Below are positions 8,910 to 17,902 of a stretch of DNA of 62,299 nucleotides, piece after piece. Position numbers and translations under genes: made by a program. How positions within the stretch are numbered: position 1 is the stretch's first letter; each line of letters begins with the position of its first letter. The stretch comes from Spirochaetes bacterium ADurb.Bin215 (lineage in GTDB: Bacteria > Spirochaetota > Spirochaetia > Treponematales > Treponemataceae), in the NCBI GenBank assembly GCA_002070025.1, contig MWCL01000007.1:1-62299 (forward strand), given 5' to 3'. The notes below the pieces were generated by a model. It worked only from the letters and a program-made list of their open reading frames with translations, made no database searches and was not told the DNA's origin.

Positions 8910-10106
8910 GTGATGTACGTATTGTATGTTTTTCTAATAGTTATTCCCATTCTCGCCATTGTCGCGTTGATGATGACCGAGCGGGGACATGATATAAAGA
9001 AAACACTCCAGTTCATTATCTCCGGCCTGGATCTCGGTTTTAATCCGGGTGAAATCATGTTCTTGTGGAAAATCGCCCGTACAACAAAACTGGAAGATCC
9101 TACAGCGCTGTTCTGGTCGCTGCCGGTTCTTGATCAGTGTACGGCAGAAATCGTCCAACGGGCCCGCCAAACCGGTACCGACAACGAAGAGTCAACACAG
9201 CACCTGCTTTCCCGGATTTATGCCTATCGGACCCGGATGGAGCTGGAACACTCCAAAAAAAAGCTCGGTGTTGAATCGACCCGGGATATCCTTATCAATC
9301 AAAAAGTACGCATTTTACTCCGTGGTACCGGACTTTTTACCTCGCGTGTTGTTCGCAACACGTCCCGGGCCCTGGTGCTCGATTTTCCGGCCAATCCCTC
9401 AATTCCGGCGACATCGATACCCTGGTTGGGAAAAACAATTTCAGTGTATTTTTGGCGCCATGACGATGCGGGCTATGTTTTTGAAACGACAGTCATTCCC
9501 GATCCGATATCGGAAGGAAAAGCGGTAATCCATGTTTCGCATACGAATTCCCTTCTTCGTTCCCAGAAACGGAAATCAATACGGGCAAAATGCGCGATAA
9601 ACGCCCAGATGTACCTGGTAAAACCGGAAGAAACACTTGAATCGGCTCTTGAACCTGAACCCGGTATGAAATGCCGGATCGAAGACCTTTCAGAAGACGG
9701 CGCCATGGTACTCATTGGCGGGAAAGCGGTCAAAAACATGAAAATCAAGCTTCAGTTCATGGTTCATGACGTTCTCATCGTTATGGCCGGAAGCATACGG
9801 GCCGTCGAGTTTAATGAGTCCCTGAACCAGTCACGGATACATTTCGAGTGTGAAGAACTGAATCCCCGGATGAAAAATGCCGTATTGACCTTTGTGTATA
9901 ATGTTTTGCCCGAAGAAGAGAAACAGGAACTGGACGCAATTCGGTTAACTGAAGAAGACGGTCTTGCCGACGCAGAGCACCCTGATTTGTCCGAAGCGGA
10001 CGCATCCCGCGATAACAAGATCCCCACTGACCCGGACGAAGTATATGACGTTGATTCCATGCAGGAGTTGCCGGATTTGCCGGACTTCGCGAGCAGAAAA
10101 AGCTGA
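8910..10106 (+). CDS. Membrane-anchored PilZ-domain protein (c-di-GMP receptor)
   Basis: Protein of about 398 residues with one N-terminal membrane segment (residues 3-22), a middle region resembling the YcgR/PilZ N-terminal barrel (about 120-210) and a PilZ domain. Both c-di-GMP contacts are present: RSQKR (217-221, the RxxxR switch) and DLSEDG (259-264, DxSxxG). The C-terminal ~60 residues are acidic and probably disordered. In spirochaetes PilZ proteins affect motility and host interaction; a flagellar or surface target here is inference. The start may be GTG 8910 or ATG 8913. A HEAT-repeat gene follows 12 bases after the stop. Confidence 0.82.
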   Translation: MMYVLYVFLIVIPILAIVALMMTERGHDIKKTLQFIISGLDLGFNPGEIMFLWKIARTTKLEDPTALFWSLPVLDQCTAEIVQRARQTGTDNEESTQHLLSRIYAYRTRMELEHSKKKLGVESTRDILINQKVRILLRGTGLFTSRVVRNTSRALVLDFPANPSIPATSIPWLGKTISVYFWRHDDAGYVFETTVIPDPISEGKAVIHVSHTNSLLRSQKRKSIRAKCAINAQMYLVKPEETLESALEPEPGMKCRIEDLSEDGAMVLIGGKAVKNMKIKLQFMVHDVLIVMAGSIRAVEFNESLNQSRIHFECEELNPRMKNAVLTFVYNVLPEEEKQELDAIRLTEEDGLADAEHPDLSEADASRDNKIPTDPDEVYDVDSMQELPDLPDFASRKS

Positions 10107-10118
10107 CCGGAGGAGCTC

Positions 10119-11300
10119 ATGGTTAATAAAAGTTTGTTGATGATTGTATTTTTTTCCCTTACCGCGTTTCTTTTCGCGCAGACGGATGATCCCGTAATCA
10201 TTTCCTACAGGAGAAATTTCGTCCGTGCAAGCATCAGTACGAAAATTGAACTGGTTACGGACGCCTCGCGGATAACAACCGTCAATATGACGCCCCTGTA
10301 TCTTGATGCGGTTTCTTTTGTGCTTGCCAATTATCAACTTCTTGGAAATGATTCCCAGCTTATGGACATAGCCGCGGTTGCCGCGGATAAAACCGGTTTT
10401 TACTCAGATCCCGCGGCAATACCGTCGCTACAAAAACTCTTCGCGATGGTCACTGAACCGCGGGTCAGGATTGCAACCCTTAAATCTCTTGCCGAGCTGA
10501 CCAAACAGGCACGGAATGATGTATCTTTTCTCAACGACTGGTTTGATTCGGCAATAACGAGATCGCTCGAGAAAAAAGGCGAGGATGTACGGGTAATGAT
10601 TGCCTGTGCGCGATCGCTCGGCTCAATCGGCGCCGGTTCCTCCTTCCCCGTACTATTCCGCGCCGCGACCAGCAAGCTGGACAGCGGTATAGTCTCCGAA
10701 GCGGAAAAGTCATTAAATGCCATTTCAGACAATTATGCGGGCAATATTCTGGCCATAATCAGGGAAAAACCCCTATATGATGTATATGCCGCGTTTTCTT
10801 TTGCCATGAAACGCGAGAAACTTCCCGTAGTGGACAAAGGAGCCATTGCCGAAGCGGCGTTTACCCGGGCCGTTGCCCATGGACAAACCGAACAACGGGA
10901 CACACTGTACACGTCGCTGGTCAAGGAATCGCTCGATGTTCTCGGAAGTATCGGCTGGTCCCAGGCGTCTCCCGCGGTAGTACAATTTTTCTATCATGTA
11001 CAGAGCGATTACAAGACCGAGAAAGCCGATGTGGGTATGCTGACGTCTGTCATTACGTGCATGGGCGGTATGGGAACAACGGAAGCAGCGCAGGCCCTCT
11101 CAATTTTCCTGGGTTTGCTCAATTCCGAGACTGAACAGAAAAAGACCTATAATGAGCAGGTTCTGCTCTCCGTAATACAATCGTTGGGAGCGCTTGGTGA
11201 CAAATCCGCTTTCGACTATCTCTTGTATGTAGGTTATCTCGATTATCCAGAAACGGTAAAACAGGCTGCTCGCGACGCGCTCGCGAGGCTTGAATGGTAA
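10119..11300 (+). CDS. Exported HEAT-repeat protein
   Basis: A 393-residue protein beginning with a signal peptide (hydrophobic residues 5-19, likely cut after LFAQ). The rest is a series of helical HEAT-like repeats with alternating small and leucine residues, for example VRIATLKSLAELTKQ, VRVMIACARSLGSIG and VLLSVIQSLGALGDKSA. Such solenoids are scaffolds; no catalytic motif is visible. GGAGG before ATG 10119 supports the start. It lies between the PilZ gene and comEC, and its stop overlaps comEC by seven bases. Periplasmic location is inferred from the signal. The specific role is unknown. Confidence 0.75.
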   Translation: MVNKSLLMIVFFSLTAFLFAQTDDPVIISYRRNFVRASISTKIELVTDASRITTVNMTPLYLDAVSFVLANYQLLGNDSQLMDIAAVAADKTGFYSDPAAIPSLQKLFAMVTEPRVRIATLKSLAELTKQARNDVSFLNDWFDSAITRSLEKKGEDVRVMIACARSLGSIGAGSSFPVLFRAATSKLDSGIVSEAEKSLNAISDNYAGNILAIIREKPLYDVYAAFSFAMKREKLPVVDKGAIAEAAFTRAVAHGQTEQRDTLYTSLVKESLDVLGSIGWSQASPAVVQFFYHVQSDYKTEKADVGMLTSVITCMGGMGTTEAAQALSIFLGLLNSETEQKKTYNEQVLLSVIQSLGALGDKSAFDYLLYVGYLDYPETVKQAARDALARLEW

Positions 11301-12859
11301 GAGAAAAAAATCATCCTGTTCTCTTTTTGTCGGTTCCTCCGCTGGTAATTCTGTATGCCGGTCAGTTGTTTGACCGAAATGGTGCAGTTACGGCAGCAGT
11401 GGTTATTCTGGTTCTTTTTTCCCTGGTTCTTTCTGCAGAACGTTTTATTCCTGTAAGGTCTTTTCGCTTGGTCCGGTTTGTTTTTTTTGGCTTCCTGCTC
11501 GGATTCGGAATGCTCGTTGCTATTTATCATCAATCCCGCCCCCTGATTACGCTTGCTCCCCGAAACCGCATTGCCGTACTGACGTGCGAACTTGTTGCCG
11601 ATCCTGCTCCAGCCGGCCCGGATTACTACCGGAGCAGGGTACAAACACACGTTCTGCAAACAATTTCCGGAGACCGTTTTTCTGCAACAGGCAATGCCGA
11701 TGTTTTCTTTCCGGCGAATTTGGTTCGTCAGTCACTTCCCGGAGGTCTCGCCCACAGGCCCAACAGAGTACGCTTTCGGGACCAGGCACCCATGGCTGCA
11801 GGAAGTCAAATCATAGCCAAGGGCTCAATACTCACAATACCGGTCAATTATCAACCGGAAAATCCGGGATCAGTTGCCCGGTTTACCGTCATACCAGAGT
11901 CAATACCGGCAACCGGAGAACAGTGGGTGTCGCCCCTTGCCGGAATCCGTTCGCGGCTTCGCCTTTCGCTCATGCGTATGCTGTATGACTGGAAAGAAAG
12001 CGGCGGTTTTCTGCTTGCGCTTTTGAGCGGCAACCGCGACTATATTGAACCCGGTTTGGCCCTGGCGTTCCGCAATGCAGGACTTTCCCATGTATTGGCA
12101 TTGTCGGGTATGCATTTATCAATAATTGGCGGTATTGCCCTGGGATTTGGTATGGGTGCTGGCGGCCGGAAATTTTCCATTCGTTTTTCACTTCTGGTGC
12201 TGTGCCTTTTTGTCTGGTTCGCCGGAAACTCCCCCTCGCTTGACCGGGCGCTCATCATGGCACTTCTCGCGGCATTCCTGCGATCATCCGGAATACGGAC
12301 CGACATACTGTCCTTGTTGGCATGTTCCTGCCTCATACAGCTCTGTGCAAGCCCTGAACACGCTCATTCTCCCGCGTTCATGCTCTCCTATGCTGCGCTT
12401 CTCGGAATCATTCTCGCAGGGAAATGGATTACCGACATTCTTGAACCATGGATACCCGCCCGTGTGAGTACCGCGCTTTCAGCGTCGATCGGAGCCCAGT
12501 TGTTTACCGTACCCGTTGTTGCCGTAACCTTCGGGGTTTTGTCGCCGGCGGGTATAGTGGCGGCCTGTGTGGTCTCGCCATTTGTAACACTGTACCTTGC
12601 AGCGGGTCTCTTTCTTATCGGACTTGGAGGATTTTTCCCCCGGATCGCCGGACTGGTTCTTCCCGCATACAACAGCCTGTACCGGTTGATCTCGACCATT
12701 GTGTATCGTTTCGCGTCTTTTCCGCGTATTGTCCTGAAGGACTTGTCCGCCATGCTTGCCGCGGGTATACTGTGTTTCGCGGGCATTGTCCTGTTATACG
12801 TTCTCCATGAACGAACCTGCGCGAGGAGGGCACCCGATGCCTTGTTTACCGGATTATGA
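11294..12859 (+). CDS. comEC: ComEC/Rec2-type DNA uptake channel protein
   Basis: Polytopic membrane protein of 521 residues with the ComEC competence domain, including the segment ALSGMHLSIIGGIALGFG and numerous hydrophobic helices between 230 and 510. It would form the inner-membrane channel for single-stranded DNA. The usual C-terminal metallo-beta-lactamase-like nuclease domain of long ComEC proteins is missing; the protein ends just after the last helices. The N-terminal half carries a soluble OB-like domain between two initial helix groups. It overlaps the HEAT gene by seven bases and rsmA by 23 bases. No other competence gene is visible in the window. Confidence 0.85.
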   Translation: MVREKNHPVLFLSVPPLVILYAGQLFDRNGAVTAAVVILVLFSLVLSAERFIPVRSFRLVRFVFFGFLLGFGMLVAIYHQSRPLITLAPRNRIAVLTCELVADPAPAGPDYYRSRVQTHVLQTISGDRFSATGNADVFFPANLVRQSLPGGLAHRPNRVRFRDQAPMAAGSQIIAKGSILTIPVNYQPENPGSVARFTVIPESIPATGEQWVSPLAGIRSRLRLSLMRMLYDWKESGGFLLALLSGNRDYIEPGLALAFRNAGLSHVLALSGMHLSIIGGIALGFGMGAGGRKFSIRFSLLVLCLFVWFAGNSPSLDRALIMALLAAFLRSSGIRTDILSLLACSCLIQLCASPEHAHSPAFMLSYAALLGIILAGKWITDILEPWIPARVSTALSASIGAQLFTVPVVAVTFGVLSPAGIVAACVVSPFVTLYLAAGLFLIGLGGFFPRIAGLVLPAYNSLYRLISTIVYRFASFPRIVLKDLSAMLAAGILCFAGIVLLYVLHERTCARRAPDALFTGL

Positions 12860-13730
12860 TTCACCCGCGTCCCTGAAGGCGTTTCTCGAGGAAAACGGCA
12901 TGGCGATGCAAAAAAAATTCGGGCAGAACTTTCTGGTAAATGGTACCTGCAGGGAAAAGCTGGTTGCCGCATGTTCCGTTGACCGGACAAACACCGTTTG
13001 GGAAATTGGCCCGGGACTCGGTGCAATGACTGACCTGCTCCTCAAAACTGGTGCCGAGCTCACGGTTTTTGAAATAGATCATGGATTCGCGCGAGCTCTT
13101 GAACGATTTTTTTCCGCACACGAAAATTTTACCCTAGTAGAAGGAGATGTCCTGAAAACATGGCCTTCCGTACTGAAAAAAAACGGAATTCCCGACTGTC
13201 TTTTTGGAAATTTGCCCTATAATATCGCCGCTACCATGCTCGCGGACATGATCACGGCGAACGTTCTTTTTGATACCTGTGTGTTTACAGTACAAAAAGA
13301 GGTGGCCCTCCGCATGGCGGCGAAACCCGGGACGAAGGATTATTCGTCCTTCAGCGTACTCTGTCAGTATGGATATGAAGTTCAGACCGTAATGGACATT
13401 GCTCCCGGATCATTTTGGCCAAAGCCGAACGTAACGTCCCGGGCGGTTCTCCTCCGGAAAAAGAAGGTTCCCTCATCAGCAAGCAATCCTGCCCTGTTCT
13501 TTTCCCTGTTGCGGGCCCTATTCTCGTCACGAAGAAAAACCGTATCAAATAATCTGAAAAGCTGGCTGGCACTAAACAAGGTATCGGGGTACAATGGCGC
13601 ACAGGAAAACCTTGCCGCCGACATTTTTGAGCAGTCGGACATTCAACCTTCGGTACGGGCAGAAACATTGAGACTGGATGAATTTTTGAAAATAGCAGAA
13701 GTGATTAACCGTTATGAGCATACAAGATAA
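12837..13730 (+). CDS. rsmA: 16S rRNA (adenine1518-N6/adenine1519-N6)-dimethyltransferase
   Basis: RsmA (KsgA) dimethylates two adjacent adenines at the 3' end of 16S rRNA, a late ribosome assembly step. The 297-residue form has KKFGQNFLVN near the N-terminus, the SAM-binding WEIGPGLGAMT, and the catalytic NLPY at residues 125-128. AGGAGG seven bases before ATG 12837 selects this start over in-frame ATGs further up inside comEC. The C-terminal helical domain is complete. The last 17 bases overlap yggS, so the genes are co-transcribed. Confidence 0.93.
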   Translation: MPCLPDYDSPASLKAFLEENGMAMQKKFGQNFLVNGTCREKLVAACSVDRTNTVWEIGPGLGAMTDLLLKTGAELTVFEIDHGFARALERFFSAHENFTLVEGDVLKTWPSVLKKNGIPDCLFGNLPYNIAATMLADMITANVLFDTCVFTVQKEVALRMAAKPGTKDYSSFSVLCQYGYEVQTVMDIAPGSFWPKPNVTSRAVLLRKKKVPSSASNPALFFSLLRALFSSRRKTVSNNLKSWLALNKVSGYNGAQENLAADIFEQSDIQPSVRAETLRLDEFLKIAEVINRYEHTR

Positions 13731-14409
13731 TCTTTCCAGAGTACAAGAATCGATCGCGGATGCGACGCTCAGAACCGGACGGGCGGACGGATCTGTCCGG
13801 CTTGTAGCCGTGAGCAAGTTTCATCCCGCGGACGCCGTTCTGGAAGCGATACAGTCCGGACAGCGTCTGTTCGGGGAGAACCGGGTTCAGGAAGCGGAAG
13901 AGAAGTTTTCCGGCGTTCTTGTACATCATCCCGATGTTCAACTGCACATGATCGGATCCCTTCAGCGCAACAAGGTGGCAAAAATTCTTCCCGTTACATC
14001 GTGCGTACAATCGGTGGACCGGCGAGAGCTGCTTCTTGAAATTGAAAAACGCGCCGCGTTGCTCGGTAAAAGTGTAGACATCCTTTTCGAGATACATACC
14101 GGTGAGGAATCAAAAGCCGGTTTCGCATCCGAAAAAGATCTGTTTGAAGCGATTGATCTTCTCGCTGAATGCGGTCATACCCGTTGTTCGGGTCTTATGA
14201 CCATGGCTCCATTCACCTCCGACGAGACCAATATCCGTGCTTCGTTTCGAAAGCTTGTCAATCTTCAGTACCGATGTCAACAGGAATACCCCGCACTGGA
14301 TTTTTCGACCCTGTCCATGGGTATGTCCAATGACTACCGTATCGCCATTGAAGAAGGATCAACAATGGTTCGTATCGGAACCGCAATCTTCGGAGAACGC
14401 CCGGTATGA
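13714..14409 (+). CDS. YggS-family PLP homeostasis protein
   Basis: Single-domain TIM-barrel protein of 231 residues, the YggS/PROSC family that binds pyridoxal phosphate and buffers its level. K35 in LVAVSKFHP is the PLP lysine; FGENRVQEA and a C-terminal SMGMSNDYRIAIEEGSTMVR segment, which binds phosphate, are conserved. The start ATG lies inside the rsmA 3' end with no clear Shine-Dalgarno, suggesting coupling. The stop overlaps the next start by ATGA. Confidence 0.92.
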   Translation: MSIQDNLSRVQESIADATLRTGRADGSVRLVAVSKFHPADAVLEAIQSGQRLFGENRVQEAEEKFSGVLVHHPDVQLHMIGSLQRNKVAKILPVTSCVQSVDRRELLLEIEKRAALLGKSVDILFEIHTGEESKAGFASEKDLFEAIDLLAECGHTRCSGLMTMAPFTSDETNIRASFRKLVNLQYRCQQEYPALDFSTLSMGMSNDYRIAIEEGSTMVRIGTAIFGERPV

Positions 14410-14894
14410 AACGCGGTATCGCACTGGTGTTGACCTTTGTCCTCGTGACAGGATTCCTTCCTGCACAAACCACAACAACCAATGATTCCGGCACCGAACC
14501 GGTCCCCTATGAAAAAGACGAGTTCCCTTCCTGGCAAAGCGACATCCGACGGGCGGAAATAATCGCTTTCGGTTCTCTTCCCTTTGTTACGTTCATGACC
14601 TCGCTTACCTATGACATATACCGGTACATTGATCATGATCAGCAGGATGAGTATCTGCCCTGGCCGATGAAAGAAAAGGAAATTGCGGAGCCACTGTCGG
14701 AAGATGATCAAAAGAAGATACTCCTCATTTCAGTCGGAGTTGCAATCGGCGTTGCGTTGTTCGATTACGGCTTCCGGGCCATACGGCGGCATATTCGACA
14801 AAGCAGGCAAGAGCGCCGTAATCGTGAAGCCCAGCCGGTTATCATCATTGAAGAGATAGACGACGCCCTTCCCGCTGTTCCGGAAGAACTCTGA
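14406..14894 (+). CDS. Hypothetical exported/membrane protein
   Basis: A 162-residue protein with an N-terminal signal-like segment (MKRGIALVLTFVLVTGFLPAQ) and one further membrane helix near residues 100-118 (ILLISVGVAIGVALFDYGF). It is followed by a strongly basic stretch and an acidic tail. The region FVTFMTSLTYDIYRYIDHDQ is distinctive but I do not recognise a named family. Overlaps by ATGA with yggS and by TGATG with the downstream pseudouridine synthase gene show it is part of the same operon. Probably a spirochaete-specific envelope protein. Confidence 0.65.
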   Translation: MKRGIALVLTFVLVTGFLPAQTTTTNDSGTEPVPYEKDEFPSWQSDIRRAEIIAFGSLPFVTFMTSLTYDIYRYIDHDQQDEYLPWPMKEKEIAEPLSEDDQKKILLISVGVAIGVALFDYGFRAIRRHIRQSRQERRNREAQPVIIIEEIDDALPAVPEEL

Positions 14895-15817
14895 TGCCTG
14901 AAATAACGCTTACAGTAGACCAGAGCGCCGGAAGCGGTGTTCGTCTTGACCGGTACTGTACAATGAACAATCAGGAACTGACACGGTCCCGTCTGAAAAA
15001 CGGTATACAAGAGGTAACCGTAAACGGGTCAGTGGTAAAACTTTCCCGCATTGTCCGGCCCGGGGACCGCATTGTGATTCACTGGGAAGATCCTGTTCCG
15101 GAAAATATCGAAGGCGAAAACATTCCCCTGTCCATCATCTATGAAAACGATCATGTAACGGTTGTAAACAAGCGACAGGGGATGGTAACCCATCCTGCAG
15201 CGGGAAACTGGACAGGAACGCTTGTAAACGCCCTCCTGTGGCACTGGAAGCAACTTCCCGATCCGGGGAACCTCCGGGCCGGCATTGTTCATCGTCTCGA
15301 CAAGGATACTTCCGGGGTAATCATTACCGCACGGGACCGTGAAACGGAAAGCCTTCTGCAAAAGCGGTTCAAACAGCGCGCGGTTCGTAAAACCTACATC
15401 GCCATACTCTGCGGTGTTCCCCGACCGAGAAAAGGAATCATTGAAACACGGATAGTCCGGGATCCCGTAAACCGCAAACGGTTTACCTGTACCGATATCC
15501 CGGACAAGGGAAAATACGCGAAAACTTCCTACCGCATTGTCCGCGTTCTGGGAAACTACTCCCTTTGCGTTTTTACCCTTCATACGGGACGCACGCACCA
15601 GATTCGTGTCCATGCCCGGTATCTGGGGACACCCATTCTGGGAGATCCGGTATACGGGAAAAAGGACAAACTGTTTCCGGACGCGACGCTCATGCTTCAT
15701 GCCCGAAGATTGCGTATCAGAATACCGGACGAGAAAGGTATCATGACTTTTACCGCACCTGTTCCGGTCCGGTTCCGCAGAGTTATCCGGGCATTGACCG
15801 GAGGTACTGCACGATGA
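14894..15817 (+). CDS. rluD: RluD-type 23S rRNA pseudouridine synthase
   Basis: RluA-family pseudouridine synthase, 307 residues, with an N-terminal S4-like RNA-binding domain (about 15-75) and the catalytic domain. D136 in GIVHRLDKDTSG is the nucleophile; the C-terminal HTGRTHQIRVH motif is also present. RluD modifies helix 69 of 23S rRNA; target assignment is from overall similarity and may be another uridine. It is followed by a second, shorter family member that overlaps its stop by ATGA. Confidence 0.87.
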   Translation: MPEITLTVDQSAGSGVRLDRYCTMNNQELTRSRLKNGIQEVTVNGSVVKLSRIVRPGDRIVIHWEDPVPENIEGENIPLSIIYENDHVTVVNKRQGMVTHPAAGNWTGTLVNALLWHWKQLPDPGNLRAGIVHRLDKDTSGVIITARDRETESLLQKRFKQRAVRKTYIAILCGVPRPRKGIIETRIVRDPVNRKRFTCTDIPDKGKYAKTSYRIVRVLGNYSLCVFTLHTGRTHQIRVHARYLGTPILGDPVYGKKDKLFPDATLMLHARRLRIRIPDEKGIMTFTAPVPVRFRRVIRALTGGTAR

Positions 15818-16539
15818 ATGATCCGGTCATTCACGCCGAAACTGACGAATGGGCACTGGTGGTAAAACCTCATGGTATGCCAACCGCACCCGTTTCTGAC
15901 GGTGAAGAGGGAACGCTCCTCGCCTGGTTTTTGAACCGATATCCCCGGGCTGCCGAAGTTTCCGGCCGTAAGCGTATTGAATGTGGCCTTGTTCACCGGC
16001 TTGATACGGCAACTGCCGGGCTGGTCCTGATCGCAAAAACACAGCGGGCCATGGACTATTTCCGGGTACTGCAGGAGAGGGACGGCATAGAAAAAAGATA
16101 CACCTCCTATTGTGCGGGAAAACCATCATTTATCGCCGAAAACCCGCCTGAATCGTACAGAACCCTTCCTGGACGTGTTTCCAGCCAGTTCAGAGCCTGG
16201 GGGCCGGGCAGGCGGGAAGTACGTCCGGTTTTTCCCGAAGACAGACGATACCGGACGGACGGGACCGAGTACACAACAACAATTCTGTCTTCTGAAGAGG
16301 GCAGTATTGATACTCACCCGTGTTCGGTGTTCGAATGTTCCCTGACGCGTGGATTCCGTCACCAGGTACGGGCACATCTTTGCGCACTGGGTCATCCCAT
16401 TATCGGAGATACGCTCTACAACCGGGATTTCACAACCGGTCCGATGCACCTGTATGCAACCGGAATCAGTTTTTCAGATCCTGAAAGTCGCGTTCAAGAA
16501 TCTTTTTTGCTTCCGCAACCAGATAAAACGATCCGGTAA
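15814..16539 (+). CDS. Second RluA-family pseudouridine synthase
   Basis: Shorter (241 residues) pseudouridine synthase without an S4 domain. The nucleophile is D64 in CGLVHRLDTATAG, and the C-terminal motif is RGFRHQVRAH. The ATG at 15814 with GGAGG upstream overlaps the rluD stop; the longer open frame to 15565 lies inside rluD and is rejected. Substrate unknown (RluA/TruC-like). Its last 74 bases overlap the 3' end of folC on the opposite strand. Confidence 0.82.
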   Translation: MNDPVIHAETDEWALVVKPHGMPTAPVSDGEEGTLLAWFLNRYPRAAEVSGRKRIECGLVHRLDTATAGLVLIAKTQRAMDYFRVLQERDGIEKRYTSYCAGKPSFIAENPPESYRTLPGRVSSQFRAWGPGRREVRPVFPEDRRYRTDGTEYTTTILSSEEGSIDTHPCSVFECSLTRGFRHQVRAHLCALGHPIIGDTLYNRDFTTGPMHLYATGISFSDPESRVQESFLLPQPDKTIR

Positions 16540-17839
16540 CAAGCAGTGGTTTTCGGGTGCTCCGTGCCCGTCCAAACGCACCGGACAATACATCATAAAA
16601 ATCCGGATTCGCTTCAAGTTCAACATCGGTACAGCCCTTGAGGGTTCTCTGAAAGGCCTGTGCTGTATGACCGATATCGCTTTTTTTTATGTCGCCCGGT
16701 CGGGTAACGGTTATTTTTGAAAACCGCTTACCGAATTCTCCCGCTATTACATCGACCCGTTTATCTGCCGCGCAGGCAAAAACAAGTTCACCCGTGTCAT
16801 GAACGAGGGAGTCGAAGGTTTTGATCGTTTGACAAATGCTGTCAACCGTGTGGGCACCGTCAAGAACGACAAGGGGATCCGTGGCAATTACCTCAAAGCG
16901 TCCCGGAAGCCAGGAGCTGAACAGTCCGGCAGCAAGTACATCATGAGCGGAATCCGGAAAGAGATAGCGGAATACATACACAGCCAGCGCCGCGTTTTGC
17001 CCCTGTATGCGGTTTAACATTGAAAGACGTGCGCGAAACGGCTCATGAAAAACCGGCCCTTGCGGAAGCGTGTTGTACGTCACTTCGATGCTCTGGCCCG
17101 TAACCGACAGGGAGGATTCTATTGACGCAACCGCGTCTTCCATGGAGAAAAACGGACAGGAAAGTTCTTTTGCGCGTTTTTCCAGAATGATCCGTACTTC
17201 CGGATGCTGTCTGGATGTAAACACCGGCACCCCCGGTTTCATGATACCGGCCTTTTCCGCGGCAATTTTTTCCAGTGTATCGCCAAGATATTCGGTATGT
17301 TCCAGTTCAATAGGGGTAAATACGGTTGCTTCAGGTATAATGACATTTGTCGCGTCCAGTCTGCCGCCCAAACCGGTTTCAATTACCGTCCACTGCATGC
17401 TGGCCGTATCAAAAACCATGAAGGCAAAAAGAGTTACCAGTTCAAACCAGGTTGGTTCCCGCTTGCCCGGTACGTTTTCCGGAATCATGGATTCGATACG
17501 GGGAACCATACGATCAGCCGCATTTCCGTATACTTCATCAGGGAAGGGTGTCCCCGCACGGGTTATCCGTTCGGTAAAATCCAGAATATGGGGTGAAAGA
17601 TAGAGTCCGGAACGTAAGCCGGAACGCGTGAGCAGCTGTGAAAGCATCATGGAAACGGAACCCTTTCCCTTGGAACCGGCAACATGAATGGATTTCACGG
17701 CATTCTGGGGGTTTTCCAACCTGTTAACCATATAACGCATGGTATCCAGCGTAAAACCCTCACGGTTGGGAATTCGTTCATAATTGAGATAATTTTCAAG
17801 CCAGTCGCAGAACAATTCCGTCTGGCGTTTCGGATTCAT
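16466..17839 (-). CDS. folC: Folylpolyglutamate synthase / dihydrofolate synthase
   Basis: ATP-dependent Mur-ligase-family enzyme that adds glutamate to folates. From ATG 17839 it has 457 residues, with the P-loop GSKGKGSVSMMLSQ, SPHILDFTERI, and the C-terminal ligase domain DGAHTVDS. The frame is open to 17950 but the extra 37 residues do not look like family sequence and run into the murC start. No Shine-Dalgarno precedes ATG 17839; a -10-like element ends six bases upstream, so the mRNA may be leaderless. Divergent from murC. Confidence 0.88.
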   Translation of the reverse strand: MNPKRQTELFCDWLENYLNYERIPNREGFTLDTMRYMVNRLENPQNAVKSIHVAGSKGKGSVSMMLSQLLTRSGLRSGLYLSPHILDFTERITRAGTPFPDEVYGNAADRMVPRIESMIPENVPGKREPTWFELVTLFAFMVFDTASMQWTVIETGLGGRLDATNVIIPEATVFTPIELEHTEYLGDTLEKIAAEKAGIMKPGVPVFTSRQHPEVRIILEKRAKELSCPFFSMEDAVASIESSLSVTGQSIEVTYNTLPQGPVFHEPFRARLSMLNRIQGQNAALAVYVFRYLFPDSAHDVLAAGLFSSWLPGRFEVIATDPLVVLDGAHTVDSICQTIKTFDSLVHDTGELVFACAADKRVDVIAGEFGKRFSKITVTRPGDIKKSDIGHTAQAFQRTLKGCTDVELEANPDFYDVLSGAFGRARSTRKPLLVTGSFYLVAEAKKILERDFQDLKN

Positions 17840-17845
17840 GGACAA

Positions 17846-17874
17846 AGTATGCCGTAAAAACATCTTGCGGTAAA
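17846..17874 (-). promoter_or_regulatory. Promoter of folC
   Basis: On the minus strand TTTACC (17874-17869), 17 bases, CATACT (17851-17846), then six bases to the folC ATG. Its -35 overlaps the -35 of the murC promoter on the other strand. Confidence 0.45.
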
Positions 17875-17893
17875 GTACCCGTTTGAGTATTAT
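17865..17893 (+). promoter_or_regulatory. Promoter of murC
   Basis: TTGCGG (17865-17870), 17 bases, TATTAT (17888-17893), then nine bases to the murC ATG with no Shine-Dalgarno. The -35 shares two bases with the divergent folC -35, so both promoters may compete for polymerase. Confidence 0.45.
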
Positions 17894-17902
17894 GCTTGAA
17901 GT

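Noticed and set aside
12756-12836. Upstream in-frame ATGs for rsmA
   Set aside because: AGGAGG seven bases before ATG 12837 and the family N-terminus favour the shorter form.
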